NCBI GenBank assembly: GCA_020002185.1
Contig: CM034533.1
Span: 73,186,805 to 73,250,804, forward strand
Reading direction: 5' to 3'
Origin: Paraescarpia echinospica
Lineage: Eukaryota; Annelida; Polychaeta; Sabellida; Siboglinidae
DNA length: 64,000 bases
Part shown: piece by piece, positions 54,201 through 59,589 of the stretch
How positions within the stretch are numbered: position 1 is the stretch's first letter
Layout: every line of letters begins with the position of its first letter
Translations under genes and position numbers: made by a program
Notes under the pieces: model-generated
The model's database searches: none
Seen by the model: only the letters and a program-made list of their open reading frames with translations
Told to the model about the DNA's origin: nothing

Positions 54201-56051
54201 TATGAGCGAAGGTAAATACCTCTCGTTCTAGCTGACAAAACCTCTTAACATAATGACGTTAACATATACATTTATTAACGAATTGCTTGGTTATATAGTG
54301 TATAGTAAAAGCAACATATTAACATGAAGTTGTTGGAATATTGTACAAAAGCTTAGATGTTTTTTAAATGCACAACTTGATATATGCCGAAAATTACATT
54401 CAACGATGTTTCTTAAAACAAACTCTGCTAACAAATAAACTAGTTTTCACTCCATACAAGAATAGCTGTGACCGCCATTGACTATTACAAAAGAAACAAT
54501 ATTAAGAGTAAAATGCAGTGTTGATGCCGATTCCTTGTTAAACTGCGATTGTAGCAAGTACTACAACCGACACGACCACTATTTCTGAAGAATCATCTAC
54601 AGCCACGCCATCTACAACCGAATCGATGGTGACCAGTACAATGGAGATAGAAAGTTCGACTGCTTCAGGTAAACACCTGCGATTGTTCTCAGCTTCAGAT
54701 ACGTTTTTATAAGTTACCGACAATTCACCAGTGAATAATCCAACGTGTGCTTCCGTGCATGTTGGGAAGAGTTGTCTACCCACAATTTAGAAAATATACA
54801 ACAGGAGTCATAACGATAGAGAAGCGTATTGACAGTTGGGATTTACATACATGACTTTCATTGTAAAGACACGAAATAGTTGATTTTGCTGACAATAAAT
54901 ATATTATTCAATCAGCAGCTACTTCCGCTTCAACGACTGTTGAGTCGATGAAAACCACCGATGGAGTGACGTCAGCAGAAGCCGTCGTCGAGTGTAGGGA
55001 GATGTATTAAATTACATTGCCATTGAATAGATTAAAAATAAGGGACAATGAATTATTATCGGTCAATATAATGACTTTAAACGTGTAACGATTCATATTG
55101 TAAGGAAAGCGATAGCATATCTAGGAAACGGTGATCTTCATTTCAGCATAAAACATATTATTCGAAACATATGCAGGGCTGCTTTTAATCTGGTGTGTCT
55201 TTAGCAGTGGAGACCATTGGATCGACAGAAAGTTTGTCATCGGAAGCGACAACAGAGACAGTCTTAACAAGTACGATCGAAGTAACAACGCCGCCTGTTG
55301 AAACATCGAGCGAAGGTATATACCACCCTTTCGTTACTAACAAAACAATTCCCAATATAATAATTTGAATGCACACATGGTATAGATACAGTGATCGGAT
55401 ATAATATGCTATATTATAATAGTTAATAAAAAAACATTTCTACAGCATCGCGAATTTCTTGATCCGATTATATATTGTGTGTACAATTGGACTAGATTTT
55501 ATTCGAACACTTGATTATTCTTAAGCATGTGACATTATCATATCGCAATACAAATATTGTTAATGTGTAATAAGTCTTACAGTAACGACAATAAAAATAT
55601 TTTGTTTTTTAAAAGTAGACCGTCCTGATCAGTGTCAAAATACTATCGTTGTCTTACACGCTGGGCTGTTTTTAATATCACATCTATTTAACAGCGTCGA
55701 CCACCGCCTCGGTGGACACAACTGGATCGCCTGAAGGTTCGACCTCGGAAGCGACAACAGAAGCAGTCGCAACAAGTACGAGCGAAGAAACTACGCAGAC
55801 AGCTGAAGCAAAGGATGATGGTGAATTCCTCCTATTCATATGTTTTAAAACTCACTATATAATTATATAAAGATATTCTTCTAAAAATATGCAGGGCTGC
55901 TTTTAATCTGTTGTGTCTTTAGGAACCTCGACCACCGCCTCGTTGGAGACCACTGGACTGACAGAAAGCTTTTCATCGGAATCGACAACAAAAGCTATCT
56001 CTACAAGTACGATCGAAGAAACAACGCAGCCTGTTGAAACTACGAGCAAAG
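621..56051 (+). CDS. Giant mucin-like Ser/Thr-rich protein gene, 113 tandem exons, partial at both ends
   Basis: Seen: 113 exons on the plus strand, each after an AG acceptor (usually ttaacag) and before a gt donor (usually gtaaat). Of these, 107 are exactly 126 bp. The others are a gap-truncated 100 bp, then 114, 114, 75, 108 and 129 bp. All are phase 1-1: the last base of one exon plus the first two of the next make one codon. The joined product is about 4,700 residues with no stop. The consensus 42-residue unit runs from STTASVDTTGSTEGS through SEATTEAVATSTS to EETTQTAETTSE. It has no Cys and is rich in Thr, Ser, Glu and Ala. Family knowledge: such repeats are typical O-glycosylated mucin or mucin-like stalk regions. 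Inference: a secreted or surface mucin-like protein; no signal peptide, anchor or globular domain lies in the window to confirm this. Exons are visibly richer in GC than the introns. No known gene is recognised. Confidence 0.75.
2616..8302 (+). repeat. 4,038-bp offset duplication of a four-unit block
   Basis: Exons 5-8 match exons 13-16 with offsets of 4,038-4,039 bp (3123 to 7161, 3629 to 7667, 4138 to 8177). The same four-type block appears again 6,073 bp further on, as exons 25-28 (6654 to 12727, 7161 to 13234, 7667 to 13740). This four-type order appears to be a basic higher-order unit of the left half of the array. Confidence 0.8.
6654..12350 (+). CDS. Exons 13-24 of the mucin-like array
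   Basis: Exons: 6654-6779, 7161-7286, 7667-7792, 8177-8302, 8679-8804, 9186-9311, 9695-9820, 10195-10320, 10701-10826, 11209-11334, 11715-11840, 12225-12350; all are 126 bp. Exons 13-16 repeat the order of exons 5-8 at an offset of 4,038-4,039 bp. Exon 13 restores the four codons missing from exon 5. Exon 17 is a clear hybrid: it starts as the DSSTEAK type and ends in TMIE, the tail of the exon 13 type. Exon 21 has Pro in QTPETT instead of QTAETT. Exon 22 has the gata end, but its intron downstream switches to the aatgtgaatg type, another recombinant. Confidence 0.75.
12727..16396 (+). CDS. Exons 25-32 of the mucin-like array
   Basis: Exons: 12727-12852, 13234-13359, 13740-13865, 14249-14374, 14749-14874, 15255-15380, 15765-15890, 16271-16396; all are 126 bp. 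Exons 25-28 repeat the four-type order of exons 13-16 at 6,072-6,073 bp. Exon 31 has Glu for Asp in SVETT. Exons 28, 29, 31 and 32 have the gata end. Exons 27 and 30 have the gaat end. Confidence 0.75.
16271..20941 (+). repeat. Tandem 1,515-bp three-unit higher-order repeat
   Basis: Exon starts 16773, 18288 and 19803 are spaced exactly 1,515 bp, as are 17280, 18795 and 20310, and 16271, 17786 and 19301. The intron haplotypes recur in the same order (cacgtggtgtaaa, then accctttt with cagaaatcag, then actttcctaagtg). The final copy is a recombinant, changing type within the unit beginning at about 20,240. Confidence 0.85.
16773..21955 (+). CDS. Exons 33-43 of the mucin-like array
   Basis: Exons: 16773-16898, 17280-17405, 17786-17911, 18288-18413, 18795-18920, 19301-19426, 19803-19928, 20310-20435, 20816-20941, 21325-21450, 21830-21955; all are 126 bp. 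Exons 33-35, 36-38 and 39-41 stand at 1,515-bp offsets. In the first two trios the types run TMIE-tail, DSSTEAK, gttttgacc; the third trio changes type in its later members. Exon 43 has an extra three A bases upstream (about 21,770), in the intron only. Confidence 0.75.
22336..24993 (+). CDS. Exons 44-49 of the mucin-like array
   Basis: Exons: 22336-22461, 22838-22963, 23345-23470, 23851-23976, 24360-24485, 24868-24993; all are 126 bp. Exons 44-46 match exons 50-52 at a constant offset of 3,038 bp. Exon 48 is the QTPETT type. The end of exon 49 is the left breakpoint of the 7,063-bp duplication that follows. Confidence 0.75.
24940..39065 (+). repeat. Tandem 7,063-bp higher-order duplication (two blocks of 14 units)
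   Basis: Block 1 is about 24940-32002 and block 2 about 32003-39065. Thirteen consecutive exon starts keep an exact 7,063-bp offset and the fourteenth 7,062. Rare private variants occur in both blocks: cgacg at the start of one exon, and the 9-bp deletion near 27,822 and 34,885. Both breakpoints fall in a stretch of about 35 bp, identical in both partners, in the second half of an exon, so the fusion created hybrid exon 63 without disturbing the frame. Confidence 0.88.
25374..32056 (+). CDS. Exons 50-63 of the mucin-like array (first copy of the 14-exon block)
   Basis: Exons: 25374-25499, 25876-26001, 26383-26508, 26889-27014, 27391-27516, 27889-28014, 28395-28520, 28903-29028, 29409-29534, 29909-30034, 30415-30540, 30924-31049, 31424-31549, 31931-32056; all are 126 bp. 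Exon 53 has cgacg after the acceptor (Ala-Thr instead of Ala-Ser). The intron before exon 55 lacks about 9 bp near 27,822. Exon 63 is a hybrid: its 5' part has the tctgaagcg type (as exons 56 and 70) and its 3' part the gata end. It is the crossover product at the block junction. Confidence 0.75.
32437..39118 (+). CDS. Exons 64-77 of the mucin-like array (second copy of the 14-exon block)
   Basis: Exons: 32437-32562, 32939-33064, 33446-33571, 33952-34077, 34454-34579, 34952-35077, 35458-35583, 35966-36091, 36472-36597, 36972-37097, 37478-37603, 37987-38112, 38487-38612, 38993-39118; all are 126 bp. Each of exons 64-76 stands exactly 7,063 bp from its partner in exons 50-62, and exon 77 stands 7,062 bp from exon 63. 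Private marks are shared, such as cgacg in exon 67 and the 9-bp intron deletion before exon 69. Only scattered single-base differences are seen, for example caacaatt against caacaagt in exon 70. Confidence 0.75.
39501..46175 (+). CDS. Exons 78-91 of the mucin-like array
   Basis: Exons: 39501-39626, 40007-40132, 40509-40634, 41015-41140, 41515-41640, 42021-42146, 42526-42651, 43028-43153, 43531-43656, 44037-44162, 44540-44665, 45042-45167, 45544-45669, 46050-46175; all are 126 bp. Exons 77-79 also match exons 56-58 at 10,598 bp. From exon 83 on, copies diverge more: STERSSSEA in exons 83 and 91, AVAIST with TTQ or TTQS in 85 and 89, REAVA and TSEGTT in exon 88, TSEQST in exon 90. All stay open. 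Exon 90 begins with Val-Ser because its first bases are tgtcg. Confidence 0.75.
43495..43530 (+). promoter_or_regulatory. Representative 3' splice site region of the array unit
   Basis: Shown for exon 86. The region runs from tgcaggg through a T-rich stretch and ctcacatctatt to ttaacag at 43530. Branch-point-like ttaat or ctaat and ctcac lie about 20-30 bp before the AG. Across the array the segment just upstream exists in four main forms: gcagtttctaatc, gctgttttcaatc, gttgtttataatc and gctatttttaatc. The final tttaacag is almost invariant; the TGCAG about 34 bp upstream is a conserved decoy AG. Confidence 0.6.
43537..43551. repeat. Representative exonic GC-rich inverted repeat
   Basis: CCACCG-CCT-CGGTGG starts seven bases into the exon: 6-bp perfect arms and a 3-nt loop. 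It is present in most A-type exons and encodes part of STTASVD. It is imperfect in the tctcgtt exon type and reduced to 4-bp arms (CCAC..GTGG) in B exon 105. In pre-mRNA it could fold immediately downstream of the 3' splice site. Whether this is selected or only a consequence of the codons is not known. Confidence 0.5.
43741..43759. repeat. Representative intronic inverted repeat, 8-bp arms with 3-nt loop
   Basis: TATAATAT, then GTT, then ATATTATA: the arms are perfectly complementary. The same element recurs in every roughly 380-bp intron I examined, about 90 bp after the donor. The loop varies as GTT, GTG, GTA or GCT while the arms stay constant in nearly all copies. Exceptions are TATAATCT (for example near 9,399, 24,064 and 37,691), TATAACAT near 52,320 and a changed loop near 8,890. 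Confidence 0.7.
46200..49208 (+). repeat. 1,517-bp three-unit duplication in the diverged right part
   Basis: Exon starts 46555, 47062 and 47567 pair with 48072, 48579 and 49083. They share rare marks not seen elsewhere: gcagttgcaac in the first exon, cattcaggg in the second acceptor region, gtacagttagagtaatcgg in the second intron, and tttcttgagc in the following stretch. Separate duplications have therefore occurred locally in this older part too. Confidence 0.82.
46555..52234 (+). CDS. Exons 92-103 of the mucin-like array (diverged right part)
   Basis: Exons: 46555-46680, 47062-47187, 47567-47692, 48072-48197, 48579-48704, 49083-49208, 49591-49716, 50097-50222, 50599-50724, 51101-51226, 51604-51729, 52109-52234; all are 126 bp. 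Exons 92-94 and 95-97 form a three-unit duplication at 1,516-1,517 bp. They share private marks such as Met in TMQTAE, cattcaggg before the exon, and the intron phrase cagttagagtaatcgg. Several copies carry unique substitutions: TSK in exon 97, KEPVA in exon 98, SVNTT in exon 99, SNATTEAVATNPSEE in exon 103. None introduces a stop or frameshift. Confidence 0.72.
52613..52738 (+). CDS. Exon 104, A type, followed by a 106-bp intron
   Basis: The exon is 126 bp, phase 1-1, with the standard ttaacag acceptor. It reads STSASVDTTGSTEGS then ISEATTEAVTTSSLKETT and QTFETTSE, so its second half departs from the main consensus (SSLKE, QTF). Its donor starts an intron of only 106 bp, quite unlike the roughly 380-bp introns to the left. 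That intron contains cctcgcattcat and leads directly to a B-type exon. Confidence 0.7.
52739..52844 (+). other. Short intron of the first A-B exon cassette
   Basis: This 106-bp intron starts gtaaattcctcgcattcat and ends cagggctgc..tgtgtctttagcag. Close relatives are 53979-54085 (107 bp) and 55821-55922 (102 bp). All three join an A exon to a B exon. The 3' part shares cagggctg..taatct with the main array acceptor region, so short and long introns are related at that end but not at the donor end. Confidence 0.7.
52845..52970 (+). CDS. Exon 105, B type
   Basis: The exon is 126 bp, phase 1-1. The acceptor region is tgtgtctttagcag, a NAGNAG site, so three extra bases (CAG) could be included. It reads STTASVETIGSTESLSSEA then KTETFSTSTIEGTT and QPVETTSE. 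The marks SVETI, TESLSSE, TSTIE and QPVETT define a second exon family. The donor is gtgaat. The intron after it (52971-53346) has the sequence type of the main array introns, which ties this exon family to the origin of the 505-bp unit. Confidence 0.7.
53347..53472 (+). CDS. Exon 106, A type
   Basis: The exon is 126 bp, phase 1-1. The acceptor is ttaatag and the first codons are altered, giving Val-Leu-Thr-Thr in place of Ala-Ser-Thr-Thr. It then follows the consensus with GSTEGSTTEATTEAVA and TSEETTKTTETTSE. The intron before it is 376 bp, of the main type. The copy has diverged but kept its frame. Confidence 0.7.
53853..53978 (+). CDS. Exon 107, A type, followed by a 107-bp intron
   Basis: The exon is 126 bp, phase 1-1, close to the consensus, with EEPTQTAKTTSE at its end. 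It is followed by the short intron 53979-54085 and a B exon, so exons 107 and 108 are one A-B cassette. The pair recurs at an offset of about 1.84 kb as exons 112 and 113. Confidence 0.7.
54086..54211 (+). CDS. Exon 108, B type
   Basis: The exon is 126 bp, phase 1-1, with a NAGNAG acceptor (tctttagcag). It reads SSTASFETNGSTDSFSSSA then TTEAVATSTIEETT and QAIETMSE. Its downstream intron (54212-54554) is of a different type from the main array, starting with cctctcgttctagctg. A related sequence follows exon 113. Confidence 0.68.
54212..54554 (+). other. Intron of a distinct type, partly duplicated at 56052
   Basis: This lies between exon 108 and the divergent exon 109. The phrases cattcaacgatg, aacatgaagttgttggaat and atttattaacga are also found after exon 113 (56052-56330). 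Exons 107-108 plus most of this intron were therefore duplicated as one piece at an offset of about 1.84 kb. No open reading frame of note is visible. Confidence 0.6.
54555..54668 (+). CDS. Exon 109, divergent Ser/Thr-rich exon (38 codons)
   Basis: The exon is 114 bp, phase 1-1, so it fits the same reading frame chain. The acceptor is gcgattgtag and the donor ttcag|gtaaac. It reads STTTDTTTISEESSTATPS then TTESMVTSTMEIESSTAS. It is not a copy of the A or B exon but has the same Thr/Ser/Glu bias. It may be a relic of the gene before the exon amplification. Assignment rests on splice signals, phase and composition only. Confidence 0.55.
54919..54993 (+). CDS. Exon 110, short divergent exon (25 codons), tentative
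   Basis: The exon is 75 bp, phase 1-1. The acceptor is atcagcag (NAGNAG). It reads TSASTTVESMKTTDG then VTSAEAVVE. The proposed donor gag-t|gtaggg is weak. The composition and the SASTTVES phrase fit the gene, and the phase is right, but the end could be elsewhere or the exon could be dead. Confidence 0.4.
55208..55315 (+). CDS. Exon 111, B type with shortened 5' end (36 codons)
   Basis: The exon is 108 bp, phase 1-1. The tctttagcag acceptor is followed directly by tggagacc, so six codons of the usual B exon are missing in frame. It reads VETIGSTESLSSEATTETV then LTSTIEVTTPPVETSSE. The donor is gtatat. Unlike the other B exons it is not preceded by an A exon and short intron; its upstream intron runs from 54994 to 55207. 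The following intron (55316-55694) is the main array type. Confidence 0.6.
55695..55820 (+). CDS. Exon 112, A type, followed by a 102-bp intron
   Basis: The exon is 126 bp, phase 1-1, close to the consensus with GSPEGS and an ending AEAKDD. The donor is gtgaat. The intron 55821-55922 is 102 bp and leads to exon 113, making the third A-B cassette. Confidence 0.68.
55923..56051 (+). CDS. Exon 113, B type with 43 codons; last recognised exon
   Basis: The exon is 129 bp, phase 1-1. Here the acceptor is tctttag with no second AG, so the exon starts three bases earlier than other B exons and adds one residue (Gly-Thr-Ser-Thr-Thr). It reads TSTTASLETTGLTESFSSES then TTKAISTSTIEETT and QPVETTSK. The donor is gtaaat. 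No further exon of this gene is recognised between 56052 and the gap at 56859; the 3' part of the gene must lie in or beyond the gap. Confidence 0.62.
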
Positions 56052-56858
56052 GTAAATACGTCCTATTCCGACTCTCAATATAATGACGATGACGTTAACT
56101 TATGCATTTATTAACGAACTGTTCGGATATATGGTGTATAGCAAATGCAAAATATTAACATGAAGTTGTTGGAATATTAACGAACGCTTACATATTGGTT
56201 AAAAGCGAAGTTGGTATATGCGGAAAATTACATTCAACGACGATTTTGCGATATGTTACTGGGGAAATTATGCCTAATCTGTGAAGTTATTGCTAACTTT
56301 TATATTAGTAAAATGGGTTCGGTGTTGTACCTATAAGGAGAGATTTGCCAGCAAAATGTGACCGATTTCAGAAACATTCTATTTTAGTCTTACTTAGTCT
56401 TAAAATATGAAGTCATCGCTTGATTAGCGGTCGTAGGCAGAAGAGTCGGAAAATACAATGCAAGGTCAACTATTCAACCATTCCAACAGTTGTAATAGTA
56501 ATTCAGTTTATAATGATTTGATTTGATTCAATGTGGACAATTGCAATGTGAGTGTAAACACTGACCTCGTCGTCCACGCTAGACTAGTTGACAAAGCCTA
56601 AGGGACAATACCCCATACATTGCCACGGAATTGAGTGACGCACGACCTTTGTACCCGCTACGATGCCACCCGGTGGAAGTCGAGGAGTGATAAGAGAACA
56701 AGATTCACCTATAAATAGACGTGGTCGATTGAAGAACTGAGTCAATATACGTAGGCCCTGTTAGGGTAGGCGTCCCAGTAGCGCCAGAGTAATGTCAACA
56801 ACCGCTAACATCCCAAATCAGACCATTTCCATCCCACAGTTTGATACAAGTTGATATG
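56052..56858. other. Unassigned sequence after the array, with a TATA-like box
   Basis: The first roughly 280 bp resemble the intron after exon 108. The rest is unique in the window. TATAAATA lies at 56710-56717. A stretch from about 56553 (TGTAAAC) to 56800 (GTCAACA) has TG..CA ends, weakly inverted, and a GC content unlike the array. It could be a solo LTR or a promoter fragment; I see no target-site duplication, primer-binding site or coding remnant. No exon of either flanking gene is recognised here. Confidence 0.35.
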
Positions 56859-57858
56859 NNNNNNNNNNNNNNNNNNNNNNNNNNNNNNNNNNNNNNNNNN
56901 NNNNNNNNNNNNNNNNNNNNNNNNNNNNNNNNNNNNNNNNNNNNNNNNNNNNNNNNNNNNNNNNNNNNNNNNNNNNNNNNNNNNNNNNNNNNNNNNNNNN
57001 NNNNNNNNNNNNNNNNNNNNNNNNNNNNNNNNNNNNNNNNNNNNNNNNNNNNNNNNNNNNNNNNNNNNNNNNNNNNNNNNNNNNNNNNNNNNNNNNNNNN
57101 NNNNNNNNNNNNNNNNNNNNNNNNNNNNNNNNNNNNNNNNNNNNNNNNNNNNNNNNNNNNNNNNNNNNNNNNNNNNNNNNNNNNNNNNNNNNNNNNNNNN
57201 NNNNNNNNNNNNNNNNNNNNNNNNNNNNNNNNNNNNNNNNNNNNNNNNNNNNNNNNNNNNNNNNNNNNNNNNNNNNNNNNNNNNNNNNNNNNNNNNNNNN
57301 NNNNNNNNNNNNNNNNNNNNNNNNNNNNNNNNNNNNNNNNNNNNNNNNNNNNNNNNNNNNNNNNNNNNNNNNNNNNNNNNNNNNNNNNNNNNNNNNNNNN
57401 NNNNNNNNNNNNNNNNNNNNNNNNNNNNNNNNNNNNNNNNNNNNNNNNNNNNNNNNNNNNNNNNNNNNNNNNNNNNNNNNNNNNNNNNNNNNNNNNNNNN
57501 NNNNNNNNNNNNNNNNNNNNNNNNNNNNNNNNNNNNNNNNNNNNNNNNNNNNNNNNNNNNNNNNNNNNNNNNNNNNNNNNNNNNNNNNNNNNNNNNNNNN
57601 NNNNNNNNNNNNNNNNNNNNNNNNNNNNNNNNNNNNNNNNNNNNNNNNNNNNNNNNNNNNNNNNNNNNNNNNNNNNNNNNNNNNNNNNNNNNNNNNNNNN
57701 NNNNNNNNNNNNNNNNNNNNNNNNNNNNNNNNNNNNNNNNNNNNNNNNNNNNNNNNNNNNNNNNNNNNNNNNNNNNNNNNNNNNNNNNNNNNNNNNNNNN
57801 NNNNNNNNNNNNNNNNNNNNNNNNNNNNNNNNNNNNNNNNNNNNNNNNNNNNNNNNNN
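56859..57858. other. Assembly gap of exactly 1,000 N
   Basis: The round length suggests a scaffolding placeholder of unknown true size. It interrupts between the end of the mucin-like array (plus) and the 37-bp minisatellite (minus-strand gene intron). The next beta-mannosidase exon and the 3' end of the mucin-like gene may be hidden here. Confidence 1.
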
Positions 57859-59335
57859 CACATTGACTTATACACCTGAAACACACCACAGATAACACAT
57901 TGACTCATACACCTGAAACACACCACAGATAACACATTGACTCATACACCTGAAACACACCACAGATAACACATTGACTCATACACCTGAAACACACCAC
58001 AGATAACACATTGACTCATACACCTGAAACACACCACAGATAACACATTGACTTATACACCTGAAACACACGGCAGATAACACATTGACTTATACACCTG
58101 AAACACACCACAGATAACACATTGACTTATACACCTGAAACACACCACAGATAACACATTGACTTATACGTTTGAAACACACCACAGATAACACATTGAC
58201 TTATACACCTGAAACACACGGCAGATAACACATTGACTTATACACCTGAAACACACCACAGATAACACATTGACTTATTCACCTGAAACACACGGCAGAT
58301 AACACATTGACTTATACACCTGAAACACACCACAGATAACACATTGACTTATACACCTGAAACACACGGCAGATAACACATTGACTCATACACCTGAAAC
58401 ACACCACAGATAACACATTGACTTATACACCTGAAACACACCACAGATAACACATTGACTCATACACCTGAAACACACCACAGATAACACATTGACTTAT
58501 ACACCTGAAACACACCACAGATAACACATTGACTTATACACCTGAAACACACCACAGATAACACATTGACTTATACACCTGAAACACACGGCAGATAACA
58601 CATTGACTTATACACCTGAAACACACCACAGATAACACATTGACTCATACACCTGAAACACACCACAGATAACACATTGACTCATACACCTGAAACACAC
58701 CACAGATAACACATTGACTCATACACCTGAAACACACCACAGATAACACATTGACTCATACACCTGAAACACACCACAGATAACACATTGACTCATACAC
58801 CTGAAACACACCACAGATAACACATTGACTTATACACCTGAAACACACCACAGATAACACATTGACTCATACACCTGAAACACACCACAGATAACACATT
58901 GACTTATACACCTGAAACACACCACAGATAACACATTGACTTATACACCTGAAACACACCACAGATAACACATTGACTTATACACCTGAAACACACCACA
59001 GATAACACATTGACTTATACACCTGAAACACACCACAGATAACACATTGACTCATACACCTGAAACACACGGCAGATAACACATTGACTTATACACCTGA
59101 AACACATGGCAGATAACACATTGACTTATACACCTGAAACACACGGCAGATAACACATTGACTTATACACCTGAAACACACCACAGATAACACATTGACT
59201 TATACACCTGAAACACACCACAGATAACACATTGACTTATACACCTGAAACACACCACAGATAACACATTGACTCATACACCTGAAACACACGGCAGATA
59301 ACACATTGACTTATACATTTGAAACACACGGCAGA
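57859..59335. repeat. 37-bp minisatellite, about 40 copies
   Basis: The plus-strand unit runs cacattgactYatacacctg then aaacacacca and cagataa. Variants are c/t at one site (tcata or ttata) and cca or cgg before cagat. Read on the minus strand, each unit contains ggtgtgtttcag|gtgtat followed by gagtca or aagtca. That is a good 3' splice site followed by codons Val-Tyr-Glu-Ser (or Val-Tyr-Lys-Ser). In animal beta-mannosidases the residues after WGGG are Ile/Val-Tyr-Glu, so the unit is probably derived from the next exon's start. The unit length is not a multiple of three. Confidence 0.9.
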
Positions 59336-59589
59336 TAGTTCACTTACTCATATACCTAAAAATCCTACACAGATAACACCCTGACACAGGATACACCACA
59401 GATAACACTCAAACACTTGGAATACACATCATAGACAACACACTTACTCGTACATTTGGAACACACCACATTTAACACACTCACAAATTTGGAACACATC
59501 ACAGATAAAACACTTAATCATACACCTGGAACACACCGCAGAAAACAAGCATACTCCACCTACTCAACCCCCCTCGAAATGTTGTGTGG
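59336..59589. repeat. Degenerate transition between the 37-bp and 33-bp arrays
   Basis: Decayed 37-bp-like units (acacctggaacacaccgcag, aacacaccacattta) continue to about 59545. A short unrelated C-rich stretch follows, and the 33-bp units start. Sequence divergence is greater here than inside either array, as expected at array edges. No gene is visible. Confidence 0.6.

Noticed and set aside
621..56051. Mutually exclusive exon array of the Dscam kind
   Set aside because: Phase 1-1 exons could be skipped or combined freely, and I see no single docking site or distinct selector sequences. Exons are near-identical, so choosing one would bring little diversity. Variable inclusion remains possible.
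56795..57935. Five long open frames of mostly unknown residues
   Set aside because: They are translations of the N gap.
57859..59335. CRISPR-like array (regular short repeats)
   Set aside because: The 37-bp units are directly adjacent with no unique spacers, there are no cas genes, and the context is a eukaryotic intron.
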